From assembly GCA_009792885.1 (NCBI GenBank), contig WMCF01000029.1, positions 124,001 to 188,000 of the forward strand: 64,000 nucleotides of DNA. The letters are read 5' to 3'. The notes below the pieces were generated by a model. It did no database searches. It was not told where the DNA came from and worked only from the letters and a program-made list of their open reading frames with translations. A program made the translations under genes and the position numbers. Shown one piece after another: positions 49,931 through 60,930 of this stretch. Numbering within the stretch: the first letter of the stretch is position 1; every line of letters begins with the position of its first letter. The stretch is from Eremophila alpestris peregrina. Lineage: Eukaryota > Chordata > Aves > Passeriformes > Alaudidae.

Positions 49931-51095
49931 GAGCAGAGACGTCTGAACCCTGCGGGAAGCAGCAGCACCAAGGTGGTGCATTAGGCTTGTGCTTGTCAGG
50001 CTTTAACGAAGTCAAATCTCACCGTAATAAATGTTGCTGGTAACAAATCACCGTTTGCAGGCACCCCCAATGCTTATTTTTCCGCTGCTAATTAGTTCTT
50101 GATAGGGCCAATGCTTACATCAAGTGAAATGGATACAAAGATCTTTGTTTTCCTGCTTTTTTTCCCCCCCCCCTAAGGGTACATCTTCCCTTCTCCTTCA
50201 TGTCTTTATTTTCTTTCTAAACTGCCATTTAAATGTTGAGAAGTGCAAAGCCTCCAAGCACAGGGTATTTATGGACAATTCAATTGAGTGTTTTTCCTCA
50301 TTATTCTGGGATGGTGAATTCCCTCTCCTTTTATAGTTATTATCAAGGTATAATGAAAATTTAGTTGGGCCTCTTGATGGCCACTTTGTTCAATACCAAA
50401 AGCCTTTATCTCTTCTTTTACTTCCTCCATCCTCTTTCTCCTGATCTTTAGAAAAGAATAAATCTTACCTTCTGATTGTGATGCTTGATATTTCCAAGTT
50501 CATTTACTTAAGCCTGTTTTCCCTACATTCCCCTCAGCCTCACTTGCCACTTGTCTCTCAAGTCAGATTTGATGGAAACAGGAGAAGCTTCAAACTTCAG
50601 AATTTATTGAGGTGAAAGCAACAGAAAATATGGGCTCCTCAGAAACATGACTGCTTGTGAGGAGTTGGAGGGCAGGAAGAAGAGCAAAAGCCATTTAATT
50701 CATCTAAACAGAGGAAAGTCAATCTTACACAGACAAAGGATGCAACTAACTAAATGCTTAAGTAATGTTTGAGGTAAGGCAATGTGTTTGTCTGGGGAAC
50801 ACTCTGCCTTAATAATGAAATCAACATTTCCCTCCTCTGTGAGCTGTTGGTGAGGGTTTGCACTTGGGTGGTGCTAACAAACCGAGAAACAGTGTTTTCC
50901 TTTGTGAAACAAACCATGCTGCTGGTGCTTTTACCGTGCACCTTATGTGGAATTACACAGTCAACAAGTCTTTAGTGTTATTGGGATGTGGAGAGGTTTA
51001 ACCATGGCTTTGCCTCAGATCTCACTGAAGCTCTGTTCCCTCAGTTCAGAGTTTGCTTTCTTTTATTGGGAAGCAAATGGTAAGGACTAGAAATG
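49931..51095. other. non-coding DNA with T7C10 tract
   Basis: Several CpGs continue to about 50085. A T7C10 run lies at 50157-50173. The remainder is AT-rich unique sequence with no gene, repeat family or RNA signature recognised. Confidence 0.5.
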
Positions 51096-51126
51096 GAAGA
51101 AAGATCCCTACTGGGGATCTTTCTTC
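51096..51126. repeat. perfect 13-bp hairpin, 5-base loop
   Basis: GAAGAAAGATCCC (51096-51108) is followed after TACTG by its exact complement GGGATCTTTCTTC (51114-51126). The stem is too short for a microRNA precursor and there is no T tract or other feature to make it a terminator in a nuclear genome. It may have arisen by template switching during replication. Confidence 0.92.
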
Positions 51127-54100
51127 TCCCATGCTGCCCTCCGTGCTTGGCTGGTCTTTGCTGGCAAAAGTACAGCAGTACTTAAATGCTGTACTCAGGT
51201 CACTTTTATGGTCTCAGAATTAAACTTGGATAGGGATGGGCTGGCAGAATTGGATTCAGCATGTGCTGGACACTTAAAACTGTGTGTTCATGTGTGCTCA
51301 GGGAGGTTGGTGTGCATGGGAGCAGAATGAAATACTGGCTGTGGTTTTTTCCATCTCCTCTCCTGTCCCAGTGATCAAGCCTCAGTAACCACCAAAGCCA
51401 ACACACAAATACAGGGTCCTTGAGAATCACCTCCCTTAGATGAGGGGGCAAAAAATTCCACCAGCTCCTGCTGGCAGAATTAAAATCTGCTTTGCTGAGG
51501 TTTTGGCAGTGGAGAAGCTCATCCTAAGATGCTCTGTGAGAAAAGTTCAAGTCACAATGGCTGCCACAGTCTGAGCAGCTTTACCTCCTGGAGTGAGCTG
51601 GTGATTACACGGCAGTGATGGAAGGCTTAGTCATAGCAGCGGGTCTCCAGGAAAACTTGTGTGAGGGAATGCTGCCTTCAGGCAGCAGACAGTGTTATCA
51701 CAAGCCTACCAGGGACATATGCAAAAAAAATAGGAGTTTAATTGCCAAATTTCCCCTTTATCTTAATATAATTAACAAGCTGGTGTCTCTGCGGCTCTGG
51801 TTTGAGGGAATGCTCAGAAATGTGTTATGGATGTGTTAAGGAGGATGGGAGTTTTGTTACTGTGGCTCTTTTCATAAAATCTCAGATATCTAAAATATTA
51901 CTGAATTATTACACTTCCTTATAAAACATGCCAACAAAACAGAAGCTTTCAGTCTTCTTGTGTTACACTCCTCTTTCCTCCAGCATTTGATATGCAATGA
52001 GGTTTAGTTGATCATTCTCTCATAGCAAGAAATAGGCCCCATCTTTTTTGGATGAGGTGTTCTTGGTAGCTGGGGCTGGCAGCTCTCTGTGAGTGGTGAC
52101 TCACAGACCCATCGGACAGGACACAAATACAAAATTCAGCAGGCTGGTCACAGCGTAAGGTGCAGTGAATGGGATGACTCAACACCGCTGTCTTGCAGCA
52201 TTGCATGCAAACTACCCAGGAGATGACCCTGGCACCACCAAGAGGTGAAGACCTGAGGTAAAATGACTCGGCTCAGTGTCAGGTGGAAATCCACCAGCTC
52301 TGACAACCTGCCGTCACAAAAGTCTGCTTGGTGTGTGACACAAGAGGCATTTTACTGTAAGGGCTCTCCCTCTTCCCTGCTCAGACATCCTTGCTTTGCA
52401 GACAAGATTATTTGTTTAGCCACAGCAGCGAGCAGCAGAGCTCTGGAGTGTGGAAGCGAGCTTGGCTGAGCCCGGCTGCAGGCCAGGCTCAAGTGGGACT
52501 TATCTCAGGAGAGACTGGCAATGTTTTGGAAGGCAATACACTCCCAGCCCCTTTGAAGCCTTATCAGGGGGATCTGGCTGTTTTATCTATAATGACTTTT
52601 CATGCAGGATGGCTCCTGCATGTTACTCATGCATGGAGCATGCACAAATCATCCTGGTTCATGGAGTGATAGGTGGAATTGCAGAACTGCACTTAATGGC
52701 TGAGTGACAGCCATCTGTGGTACGTGCCTTCAATGTGATATGATGGATAATTTTTTTTCTCCTGCCTGTGAAGCTGAAAGAAACAAGGTGTGGGGGGGAA
52801 ATGATCTCTTGGGTTTATTTGCTTTGCTTTTAATTGATTTTGGAGATTAAAGCTAGAGTGAAAGTATCAGCTTGAAAGCCCGGGGTACTGAGTGCTTCTG
52901 TTTCTGCTGAAGGATGTGCATGGGAAGCATATTGTCAGCCTGCCTGGGCCCTGACCACAGGCTGTCAGGACAGTGTTGGTTAGTCCAAGTGATGTTGTTT
53001 TGGGGGATGTGACATTGTCTTTACAAGCTCAATGGACTGTAGAGGCTAAGTGCTTGAGATATAAAGCACTGAGGACAAGGAAGACTTCATAGGCTTTTAA
53101 TCTGTCCCTCACAGACAGATGCAGGCAGAGCAGGGACCCTGCTGTCCTGGTGTTGCTGGAACTTAGTCTGCAATGTGTTAGTCTCTCCTGTGTTAGAGAG
53201 ATCTGATTTTTTGAAGAAGCAGAAATCATTCTTGTGGCAGGTGTTTATCCCTTTCTTTGGTGTTCACCCACCTGAACGCTTGGGTAGACACAGTGATGGC
53301 TTTTCAAGCACATGTGGGGACTGGATAAGTTCTTCCCTTGCCACTCAAAAAAATTCTCTGGAAAATTTCTCTCCCCTCTGCCCCAGCAAGCAGCACCTGC
53401 CCAATGCTCCAACAGCCCCGTGCTGGAGGGGATGATACCTCAGAAACACTGCTGAGCATTTGTCTGTGAAATTCAGGCATGGAGATAAAGCCCCAGCCCT
53501 TGAGCTGTCCCTCAGGGTGCATCAGGATTTTGGAAGAGCTCCAGCTCTAACCGGAACCCAGCCACAACTATAGCAGTGGTCTGCTAATAGAGGTGGAGTA
53601 ACTACATTTTGGGGCAGGGTATCATAACTGAAGCTTAATTATTAGAGAACTGGTCTCTCATCTTCATTTTAAGGTTATCATGGATGCCTTTTCTTAAAGG
53701 ACTCTGAAAGCTGGCTGGTGTTTTACACTCTCAACTTGCTTTACAGCTGGTCCACAAATCCTACCTTAGTCTACAAAGTATATTATAAATGAACACTGCA
53801 GCCATCTTTCTGGGGAGCTGACTTTCTACACCCTCTGCTAACACACACATGCACAATGCTCTTTTCCTGCTCTGTTGATGATTTTTAAACAGAAGGTTAT
53901 GCAATAAGAAAAGAAAAATGTTTGTCCTTTGCAATTTGCCCCTAAAACTTTCCTCCCACCTGTCCTGACTCAATTCCTAACCCGTCTGTTTTTCTACCAA
54001 CTTCTTTGGGCATCTAAAAGTTATTACCACCAATTAGAACACCTTTGAAGGGCTTTCTCATCACTATCAAAGTGCTACTTGCAATAGCATCAACAAAGGC

Positions 54101-55714
54101 TTCCCAGTGAGAGGATGAAATGGCTGTTGGGCTTTTTTCCTGGGCAAGCTGGGCCCTGGCTCAGCTTTCAGCTCAGTGACATTTCTGCTCACACAGGAAC
54201 TCCACGTTTCTGTGCCTTCCTCCAGATGCAGCTTTTGCAGAAGTGAATGCCTGCATCTGCACACCCTGAGCTCTGAGATAAAGTGCTTTGAAGATCAGAG
54301 GGGATGAGTCTTTGTAGCTCTGATTAGGATGTATCCCACTGCAGGGAGTGTTCCTGGGCACTGCGTGTGGAGGGGCTGGGAATCCTTGGTTGACCAGTGT
54401 TTAGAGATACCATGGAAATATCAAGCTGGAGGGCTATAAGTGAACCCATCTGTCACAATAATAGCACAATTTCCCCAGCAATGGGTGTTTTCTCTGTATT
54501 GTGCTGTGGCCTGGAGCTGGTCTGGAAAGGATCCAGGATCACAGCAGTCAGCAGGTGAGGCTGGAGTGATGTGTGTGTGTTGTTTAGGGTTGTTCAGAGA
54601 GTTTGATCAGGGCTTGGCATAAAGAAAAGAAGGCAATCTTTATTCCTGGGCAGATAATTTGTTGCAGGCTGTATGACAATTTTGTCCAGGCCTGTGCCAG
54701 GAAGGTGAGGGCAAGTGCCCTGTAAATGACTGTCCAGCCATGACCTGTGTGAATGGGTGTCTCCTTGTGAGGGCAGCGATTCCTGCTCTCTCATCTTGCT
54801 CTTGCTCAGTTTTGGTGTTTACTCTCTTAGCCATTCACTCCAAATCTCTCTCCTACACAATGCCTCTTCCAGCACATGCCTGGCAGGTCACACGAGGTGG
54901 GCAGGATGGGTTTCTGTGATGGGCAAGACACCAGAGTGACTCCAGGGCAGAGGAAACAGCTTTAAATGGTATTGCTGCTGGGAGCTTAGCACTGTAATGG
55001 TAATGGCTGTAATGATCTTCATTTTCTCTCAGGAGGGTGATGTGATACTCCTCCTCAAGAATTTGATGAGTCAAAAAGAAATAAAAAAAAAACAATTAAG
55101 GTATTTTTGTTTGTGCATGGGAGCAGGCATGACCCTTGCTCTGTGGGAAAGAAAGGATGTTTTCCCACTGGTTCCTGCCATACTGGCAACAGGCTCCACA
55201 CCAGATCTCAATTTAGCATCTCCTGTGTGTTTCCACAAGGCTTTAAAACAACAGAAGTCCTTTCCCTGAGCTGCTGGCAGGTCAGGCATTCAGGCTGATG
55301 GTTGTGCAGTTAATGTGAGATGTCAAGGGACATGCAAGCAGTCTTCTCCATGCCAGTTCCAGCCTGTCTAGCTGTCAGGGACTTTGATTAGGCTCATTTC
55401 TTTGGGAATCTTGAAAAAGCCAGGGGCGATTCCATGTTTCTCTGAAGGCCCTCTGGAAACCCAATTGCATGATTAGCAGAAGTTGCACATGCAAATGAAA
55501 ATGCTGTACTTTCAGAACCATTGATCACGTGGCTGTAGGCAGTCATTCTCTCTAAACACAATCTATGAGCACGCAGCCCTTCCCACCTGGAATTCATTCT
55601 CAACTGCTCCTGTGGTAATGCATTCCTCTTCCCTGCATATCTCTCAGCTGTGACACTGCAGCTGTTTTGGTGGATTGCTCCTTGTAATCTTTCTTCTTTC
55701 TCAAATGGTAAACT
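51127..55714. other. non-coding DNA, no recognised element
   Basis: Unique mixed-composition sequence. Frames at 52391-52669, 52450-52707, 53175-53435, 54997-55269 and 55394-55753 lack recognisable domains and overlap frames on other strands. No repeat family or RNA gene is seen. Confidence 0.5.
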
Positions 55715-55810
55715 TGTTCCTGATGTAATTACCGTGATAAAGTTCTGTGGCATGACGGATCATCCTGAACGGCACCGCTGCTCTCGACTTCAGACAAGGG
55801 GATATTTTAT
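55715..55810 (+). promoter_or_regulatory. paired homeodomain-site element, copy A
   Basis: The core TGATGTAATTACCGTGATAA (55721-55740) contains the palindromic homeodomain dimer GTAATTAC. The following 70 bases align loosely with a second copy at 57250, including a shared CTGCT-T-GACTT block and a shared GGATA end. Copy A keeps five CpGs, and at two of the aligned places copy B has the TG or CA expected from CpG decay. It has no coding capacity. It may be a duplicated enhancer or two members of an old repeat family I do not recognise. Confidence 0.4.
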
Positions 55811-57249
55811 TTCAAACTTCTGTGGGAAGAGTAGTAAACAGTAAACAGTTTTGTTTTCCCCAGCATCATCTTCCTCTGCATTATCTGGCAGAGAAGATGA
55901 TCCCTGCATCTATCTCACAGCGCTGAGGTTCCCTTGGGAGTTCTCTGCAGCCTGCAGTAACAGTGATGAAGTGCTGAAAAGTGCTTGTTCTGTAGGTGAC
56001 TCAGGTGTTGTCATGGTCCAGCCAGCCCTGAAAAGCAGTGGCTCTGGAATAACAGGGGCAATGCCATTGTCATTCCCTGCTATAAGCAGAGGGAATCAAA
56101 GCAGTGACTGCAGAAGGTGTTTTGTATGTATTCCTTGCCTGAATCCTGTGTGTCCAAGTGTGGGAAGGTCTAATAACTGTATGAATCCATGCATTTCTGA
56201 GTAAGAGGGAGATTGGCATTAAAAACAGTTTGGGGCCAGTCTGGCACATTCTCTCTTTTCACAAACGTCTGTGACCTGGCTTGTCTTTTCCATGTAAAAA
56301 AACCCAAACAACTACTTATTCTCTGAAGCTCATTTTTACTATTTGTTTTCACAGTCTCACCTGACAACCAGAAGCTGCCACAACTGCAGCTCCAGGCTCC
56401 ATGGTACTGCATGCTGTTTGCAGTGCTGCCTCAGAACAACATACAATAAGCACAGAATCCATGGGAAAGAGGGACAGAAACAGAGGAGTTTCTGGCATGA
56501 TCAAGGAGTAAGGAGTATTCTGGGTGTCTGAAAGAGCCTCACTGCTCTATGTTCCTGAGCAAAGGGGAAAGTGGAATGGAAAAAAACATCAAATAGTGAC
56601 AACCTCTTGATGCATTAGGAATTTACCAGTTTAAAGGAAGCATTTGGAGGGTGTAATTTTTTTTTTTTTTAATTTAGTGGGGTCTGTAGGGATTATGCCA
56701 CTTTTCATGAGTGTGAGATCAAGGACTGCAGGTCATTTTGGGGTCAGCAGAAGAGTTTCCAGTGCCTTTTCCTGCAACTCTACAAGCTGCACAGAACTGC
56801 TTACCTTTCTCATGCCAAGTCCTTTCTTAGCCTACAAAATGTTTTTCTCCTGAGTACATATCCCTTCTGCCTGGGGAAAGGTCGATCCATTCCTGCTCAA
56901 ATGTGCCTACATGCCCTCCTCCACCACTTTGTGGGAGTGCTCATGTCACCCTGCTGTACATTTTTAGGAGCCTGTGAAGCCCAGGGATCCTCCAGAGGCC
57001 AATTTCCATTAATTTGGTCCTCTGTGATCCTCAGGACTGACCCTGATAACTCCTACACACCCACCTGCAGCAGGAGGAGCCAGGGGAGCCCTCTGGTTGT
57101 ATTTCTTCACTGACGTGGCTCTTCAGCACTCAAGGACAGTAATTGAATGTAATGTCCAAACCCCAAACCAGCCTGCAAATCCCAGCACTGTGAACAGGAA
57201 GCTTCAGCAGAGCTGTTTCCATCATCTTATCTCTCACAGACAGTTACTG
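55811..57249. other. non-coding DNA between the paired elements
   Basis: Unique sequence with a T14 run (56657-56670). Frames at 55851-56204 and 56901-57113 carry no known domain. No repeat family seen. Confidence 0.5.
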
Positions 57250-57350
57250 TGTTCTTGATGTAATTACAGTGATAAAACAATGTGACATAACTGCTGGCTT
57301 CTATCGTGGTATCACTGCTGTTGACTTAAGTGACAGGATAATAATTTTAT
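57250..57350 (+). promoter_or_regulatory. paired homeodomain-site element, copy B
   Basis: TGTTCTTGATGTAATTACAG (57250-57269) continues into TGATAAA, matching copy A at 55715 with two differences over the first 27 bases and about 70 percent identity in a later block near 57316-57340. GTAATTAC lies at 57260-57267. Copy B is in the same orientation as A, about 1.5 kb downstream, and has lost most of the CpGs seen in A. The interpretation is as for copy A. Confidence 0.4.
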
Positions 57351-57515
57351 AAGAGACCTTTTATTTTTTTTTTCCCCTGGCAGCCACTGGCAGTGTTTAA
57401 GCATGGGAGCTGATATCTCTGATAAAGCACATTATGCACGTTCCACAAGTCCTAAAACTTTTTATCAGTTTTATTTATGCACTGCTCTTCCAGGTGAAAT
57501 TTCCATTTGTTCCTG
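57351..57515. other. non-coding DNA before assembly gap
   Basis: AT-rich sequence with a T-rich run near 57362-57373. The frames reported across the following gap are spurious because they run through unknown bases. Confidence 0.6.
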
Positions 57516-57800
57516 NNNNNNNNNNNNNNNNNNNNNNNNNNNNNNNNNNNNNNNNNNNNNNNNNNNNNNNNNNNNNNNNNNNNNNNNNNNNNNNNNNNNN
57601 NNNNNNNNNNNNNNNNNNNNNNNNNNNNNNNNNNNNNNNNNNNNNNNNNNNNNNNNNNNNNNNNNNNNNNNNNNNNNNNNNNNNNNNNNNNNNNNNNNNN
57701 NNNNNNNNNNNNNNNNNNNNNNNNNNNNNNNNNNNNNNNNNNNNNNNNNNNNNNNNNNNNNNNNNNNNNNNNNNNNNNNNNNNNNNNNNNNNNNNNNNNN
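57516..57800. other. assembly gap (285 N)
   Basis: A run of 285 unknown bases. The right edge is a long pentanucleotide microsatellite, so the gap was probably caused by failure to assemble that repeat, and its true size is uncertain. Confidence 1.
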
Positions 57801-57860
57801 AGGAGAGGAGAGGAGAGGAGAGGAGAGGAGAGGAGAGGAGAGGAGAGGAGAGGAGAGGAG
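57801..57860. repeat. (AGGAG)12 microsatellite at gap edge
   Basis: Twelve perfect copies of AGGAG run directly out of the gap, so the array is incomplete on its left side. All-purine mirror-type repeats can form triplex structures and are hard to sequence. The long open frames seen across it arise because the 15-base period has no stop codon in the forward frames. Confidence 0.98.
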
Positions 57861-60780
57861 GCCTTTTTCTGCACAGTTCCCTCAGTTTTCCATCCTTGGT
57901 GCATTGCAGACATGCCAGTCCCCCTACTCAGCTGGAGGAGGTGTCCTTGGGATGGCTTCAGTGAGAAAGCCTGGTTAAAAATGAGCCATGTGAAGAGGAT
58001 TAGAGTGGACTCAGACACCTCCTGTTTTTAATATATCAAAGCCCTGACAGAGTATATATCTGTTGCTCCAACTGAGCTGGGGAGATGCAGCCCAGAGGCA
58101 GGCTGTGTGGGGAAAATTTCAAACCAATGGGAATCTAATCATATATATTTATGTCCCTGCACTCCCTTTGTCTCTGCTGCACATTTATTGATGTAGTGTC
58201 ACAGGAGTGCAGAGCCTTGCTGATCTATGCTGTTGTCTAAGGCTGTCAGCCAAACCCCAGGGGGAGCCCAGGCCTGTGGCTGAGGAGGGACATGTGCAAC
58301 TCCTGCTCCATCCTGCAGCCATCCACACTGCCTAAAACTACCTGGAAGAGCAAAGCATAGATCTTCACAGCGACTCAGGCATGTGGGAACAGCGCTGTTC
58401 TTCTCCATGAATATTTCCAGGTGATGTGACAGGGCTGTGCACAAAGCAGGGCCCCTCCAGGAGCACTCATGGGGTCAGATTGGCTGGGTGTTTCCTTAGC
58501 CTGGATGTGAAGATCCCTCTGGGGCATCCCTGTGACTCTGCTGCAGGGACACTGGCTCCCTGTCCATTTTGGTTGGACAAGTTTAGGTATGCAATGCTAA
58601 AAGCTGGAGGTGGAGATGCCCTCATGAGCTCCATTTCCCTGTGTGCAAAATTGCTTGTGCAAAACAGTGACAATACATTTTGTTTACCTGTGCAGATTTG
58701 TCAGGAAGGATGATGAACTCAGAAAATCTAGTCATAGGCAGATTGAGTGGTCGTTTGCAAGATCTTGGATATTCAGAATATTTTTCTACCTTCCCTTCTC
58801 TCTCTCTCTCTTTTTTTTTTTTTTTTTTGTTCATTACAACACATGATAATGTCTGAAAGAGCTGATGTTTGCATTTGGTGACAATCAAATAGAGAAAGGA
58901 ACCATCCGAGAATATTAATGGGCAGCGAACCTTGCAGGGTTTATGGTTTGAGCCTGTCAAAATGGCTCTGCAAGGAGTTTTGACAGCCTCAGGTTTTGAA
59001 GAAGATATTTTTCCTTGCTTTAAACCATCCCAGAGTGTTCATATGAGGAATGTATTTTTTATTTGGACAGTTCAGAATTTCCTGGGGTTTGCCTTCCATC
59101 CAAGCAGTAGAGAAGGAAGGGGAAAGCTCCAATTTGGTATAAAATAATTTTCTTGTCTTTGGTTTCTCTTGGAAAATAATACTGACAAATTGGGGTGGGG
59201 TGAGTGGACAGCTCTCTGGAAGAGTAGGGTGGACTTAAAATTTTGGCTTTATAAGCTGTAATCAGAAGCTGAAACCATCATGATGTTTTACTCAACCAGA
59301 GCAACTGGGAACGGGTGCATTGTCAGAATTGTGAGAGAAATCCTAAAGTGAGCTCACAGTAGTTGCTATCCTATCTTGCACTGGGCAGCCACCTTCTGCA
59401 TGTTTTACCCTCACCTCTGGGGAAGAAGGGAGGTCTCTGGCTGCTGCAGGTGCAGCAGCAGTTGTGCCCCACTGCCCTGTACTGCTCTGGGGGCTCTCCT
59501 TGCTGGCAGCCTGGGGGCAGAGGGAGCTGCTCTCTTCTGTGCCTGTCTGTGCTGTTCATTCGTGACACAGTCCCCCATGGCAGTCCCTGGTGACAGCCTG
59601 AGGAGTTGAAACAGGTACCATGGGTAAGAGAGGGATGTAACTGCTCTTTTAACGCTCCTTTTGTAGTCCTTTCCATCTCTATTGGAGGTGTCTGTTTAAT
59701 TCCAGCTGACGACTGCCCTGACTGTCACTCTCTGGGAGATATTGTGTTTAGGTGCCCTCCTGGGCTTTTCAGGCAATCAAATGGAGGCACATGACTGCGA
59801 TAAACAAATGTCTTTAAAAATTCCCTGCGTTGCTTTTGAAGTGCTGATCCTGCTGGACGTGGAGCCCATCACACAGTGGAGCAGGACAGCTTTTCACCTG
59901 GCTCTGTCATCCTCCCAGCCAGAGCTTTTGTGTGGCTCTGAGCTGTGGAAGAGCCCCAGACAATGCAGAAAGGGATATTTTGACAATAACCCTTCCTGTG
60001 ATCGACCTGTTGCTGACTGGAGCCACCAGAAAGGATCCTGGGGCTTATTAGGGCTGGAAAAGGACCAGGTCAGTGCTGGCTCTTGGTTGCACAGCAAGTG
60101 CTGCTCATTGGAAATCATGGGGTGGGGGGAAAAGCTGGGGAAAGAGAAAGAGGGGCAGATCTGGGGTTGGGATAAATTCATATTGTGTAGATGGGAGCAT
60201 ACCAGACTTTTCCCCCAGTAACCCAACTGGACCAGCAAGAAATGAGATTGTGCCTTTCCTTGTGCTGAGTTTAGCCATTGCCATTGATAAGGAGGTGGTG
60301 GGATCTTTCTTAGGCCTGTTAATGAGCATAGACTAAACCTTTATTTAGCTCAGAGCTGGGGTTCATGAGGCCAAGAGCTGGTGAGAAATGTCAGAGGTAA
60401 AAGTGGGAGTACTTCTGGGTGCACATAGCACAGCTGTTACCACCATGTAGGTGACAGACAATGGCACTTCAACCAGCCCAGGGTGGGGACCCAGATGTGT
60501 TGGGGGAGGGCAGGTGAACAGTTCTGTGTGGGAGATGAGGGGAACCAGCCTGTGTTTTAGTTACATAGTGCAGGCACACAGTGTGGGAGATATGTAGATA
60601 TATATGTCCCACAGGGATTACATACTCCCAAAAAGTGAAATTCATTCTAATTTCAAAATAACATTTTGTTAAAGTGGATATGGCAAAGTTTTGTTTCCTT
60701 CTTTTGAAGCAGCTTTCATATTTTCAGGAGAAGGGAGGAGAAAGGAGGGAGTGATGAAGTTAATCCTCTGCTCCAGCTAA
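57861..60780. other. non-coding DNA with a (TC)7T18 tract
   Basis: Unique sequence. A (TC)7 run followed by T18 lies at 58797-58828. Open frames such as 59742-60221 (159 codons) and 59894-60238 minus (114 codons) overlap on opposite strands and have no domain I recognise. No repeat family or RNA gene seen. Confidence 0.5.
58797..58828. repeat. (TC)7 T18 tract
   Basis: A dinucleotide run joined to a homopolymer run; simple low-complexity sequence. Confidence 0.9.
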
Positions 60781-60930
60781 GCCAAAGTAATATCTCATTC
60801 TTATAAATATTTCAGCAGCTCTCAGTCACTCTGAGAGCATTATGCTTTGGCCAGGTAGTCTAGATTTATAAGGGATGTAACATCAATTAATTTTCAGTCA
60901 CAGTCATCTGTATTATGTCACCTACTCAAT
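60781..60930. other. AT-rich segment with small inverted repeats
   Basis: GCTCTCAG (60818-60825) and CTGAGAGC (60831-60838) form a perfect 8-bp stem with a 5-base loop, and GCCAAAG (60781-60787) pairs with CTTTGGC (60845-60851) outside it. The two sides are very unequal in length (30 against 6 bases), so this is not a microRNA-like hairpin. Several TAAT cores follow near 60890. It may be regulatory, or chance. Confidence 0.35.

Noticed and set aside
49921..49935. GGTTCGAGT resembling a tRNA B box
   Set aside because: No A box at the right distance, no acceptor stem and no anticodon arm can be drawn; the match ends after nine bases.
49766..49984. Frame with a hydrophobic leader-like start, possible small secreted protein
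   Set aside because: It lies within a MIR-like SINE fragment, has no conserved cysteine pattern after the leader, and no homologue comes to mind.
51096..51126. Hairpin considered as a transcription terminator or microRNA
   Set aside because: Intrinsic terminators do not apply to nuclear polymerase II genes, and a 13-bp stem is too short for a microRNA.
57403..58031. Open frames of 174-191 codons on both strands
   Set aside because: They run through 285 unknown bases and the (AGGAG)12 repeat, which has no stop codons in the relevant frames. The few real codons match nothing.
60781..60851. Hairpin considered as a microRNA precursor
   Set aside because: The 5' side has 30 unpaired bases against 6 on the 3' side between the two stems, and the stems are only 7 and 8 bp. 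A precursor needs a near-continuous stem of about 22 bp or more.
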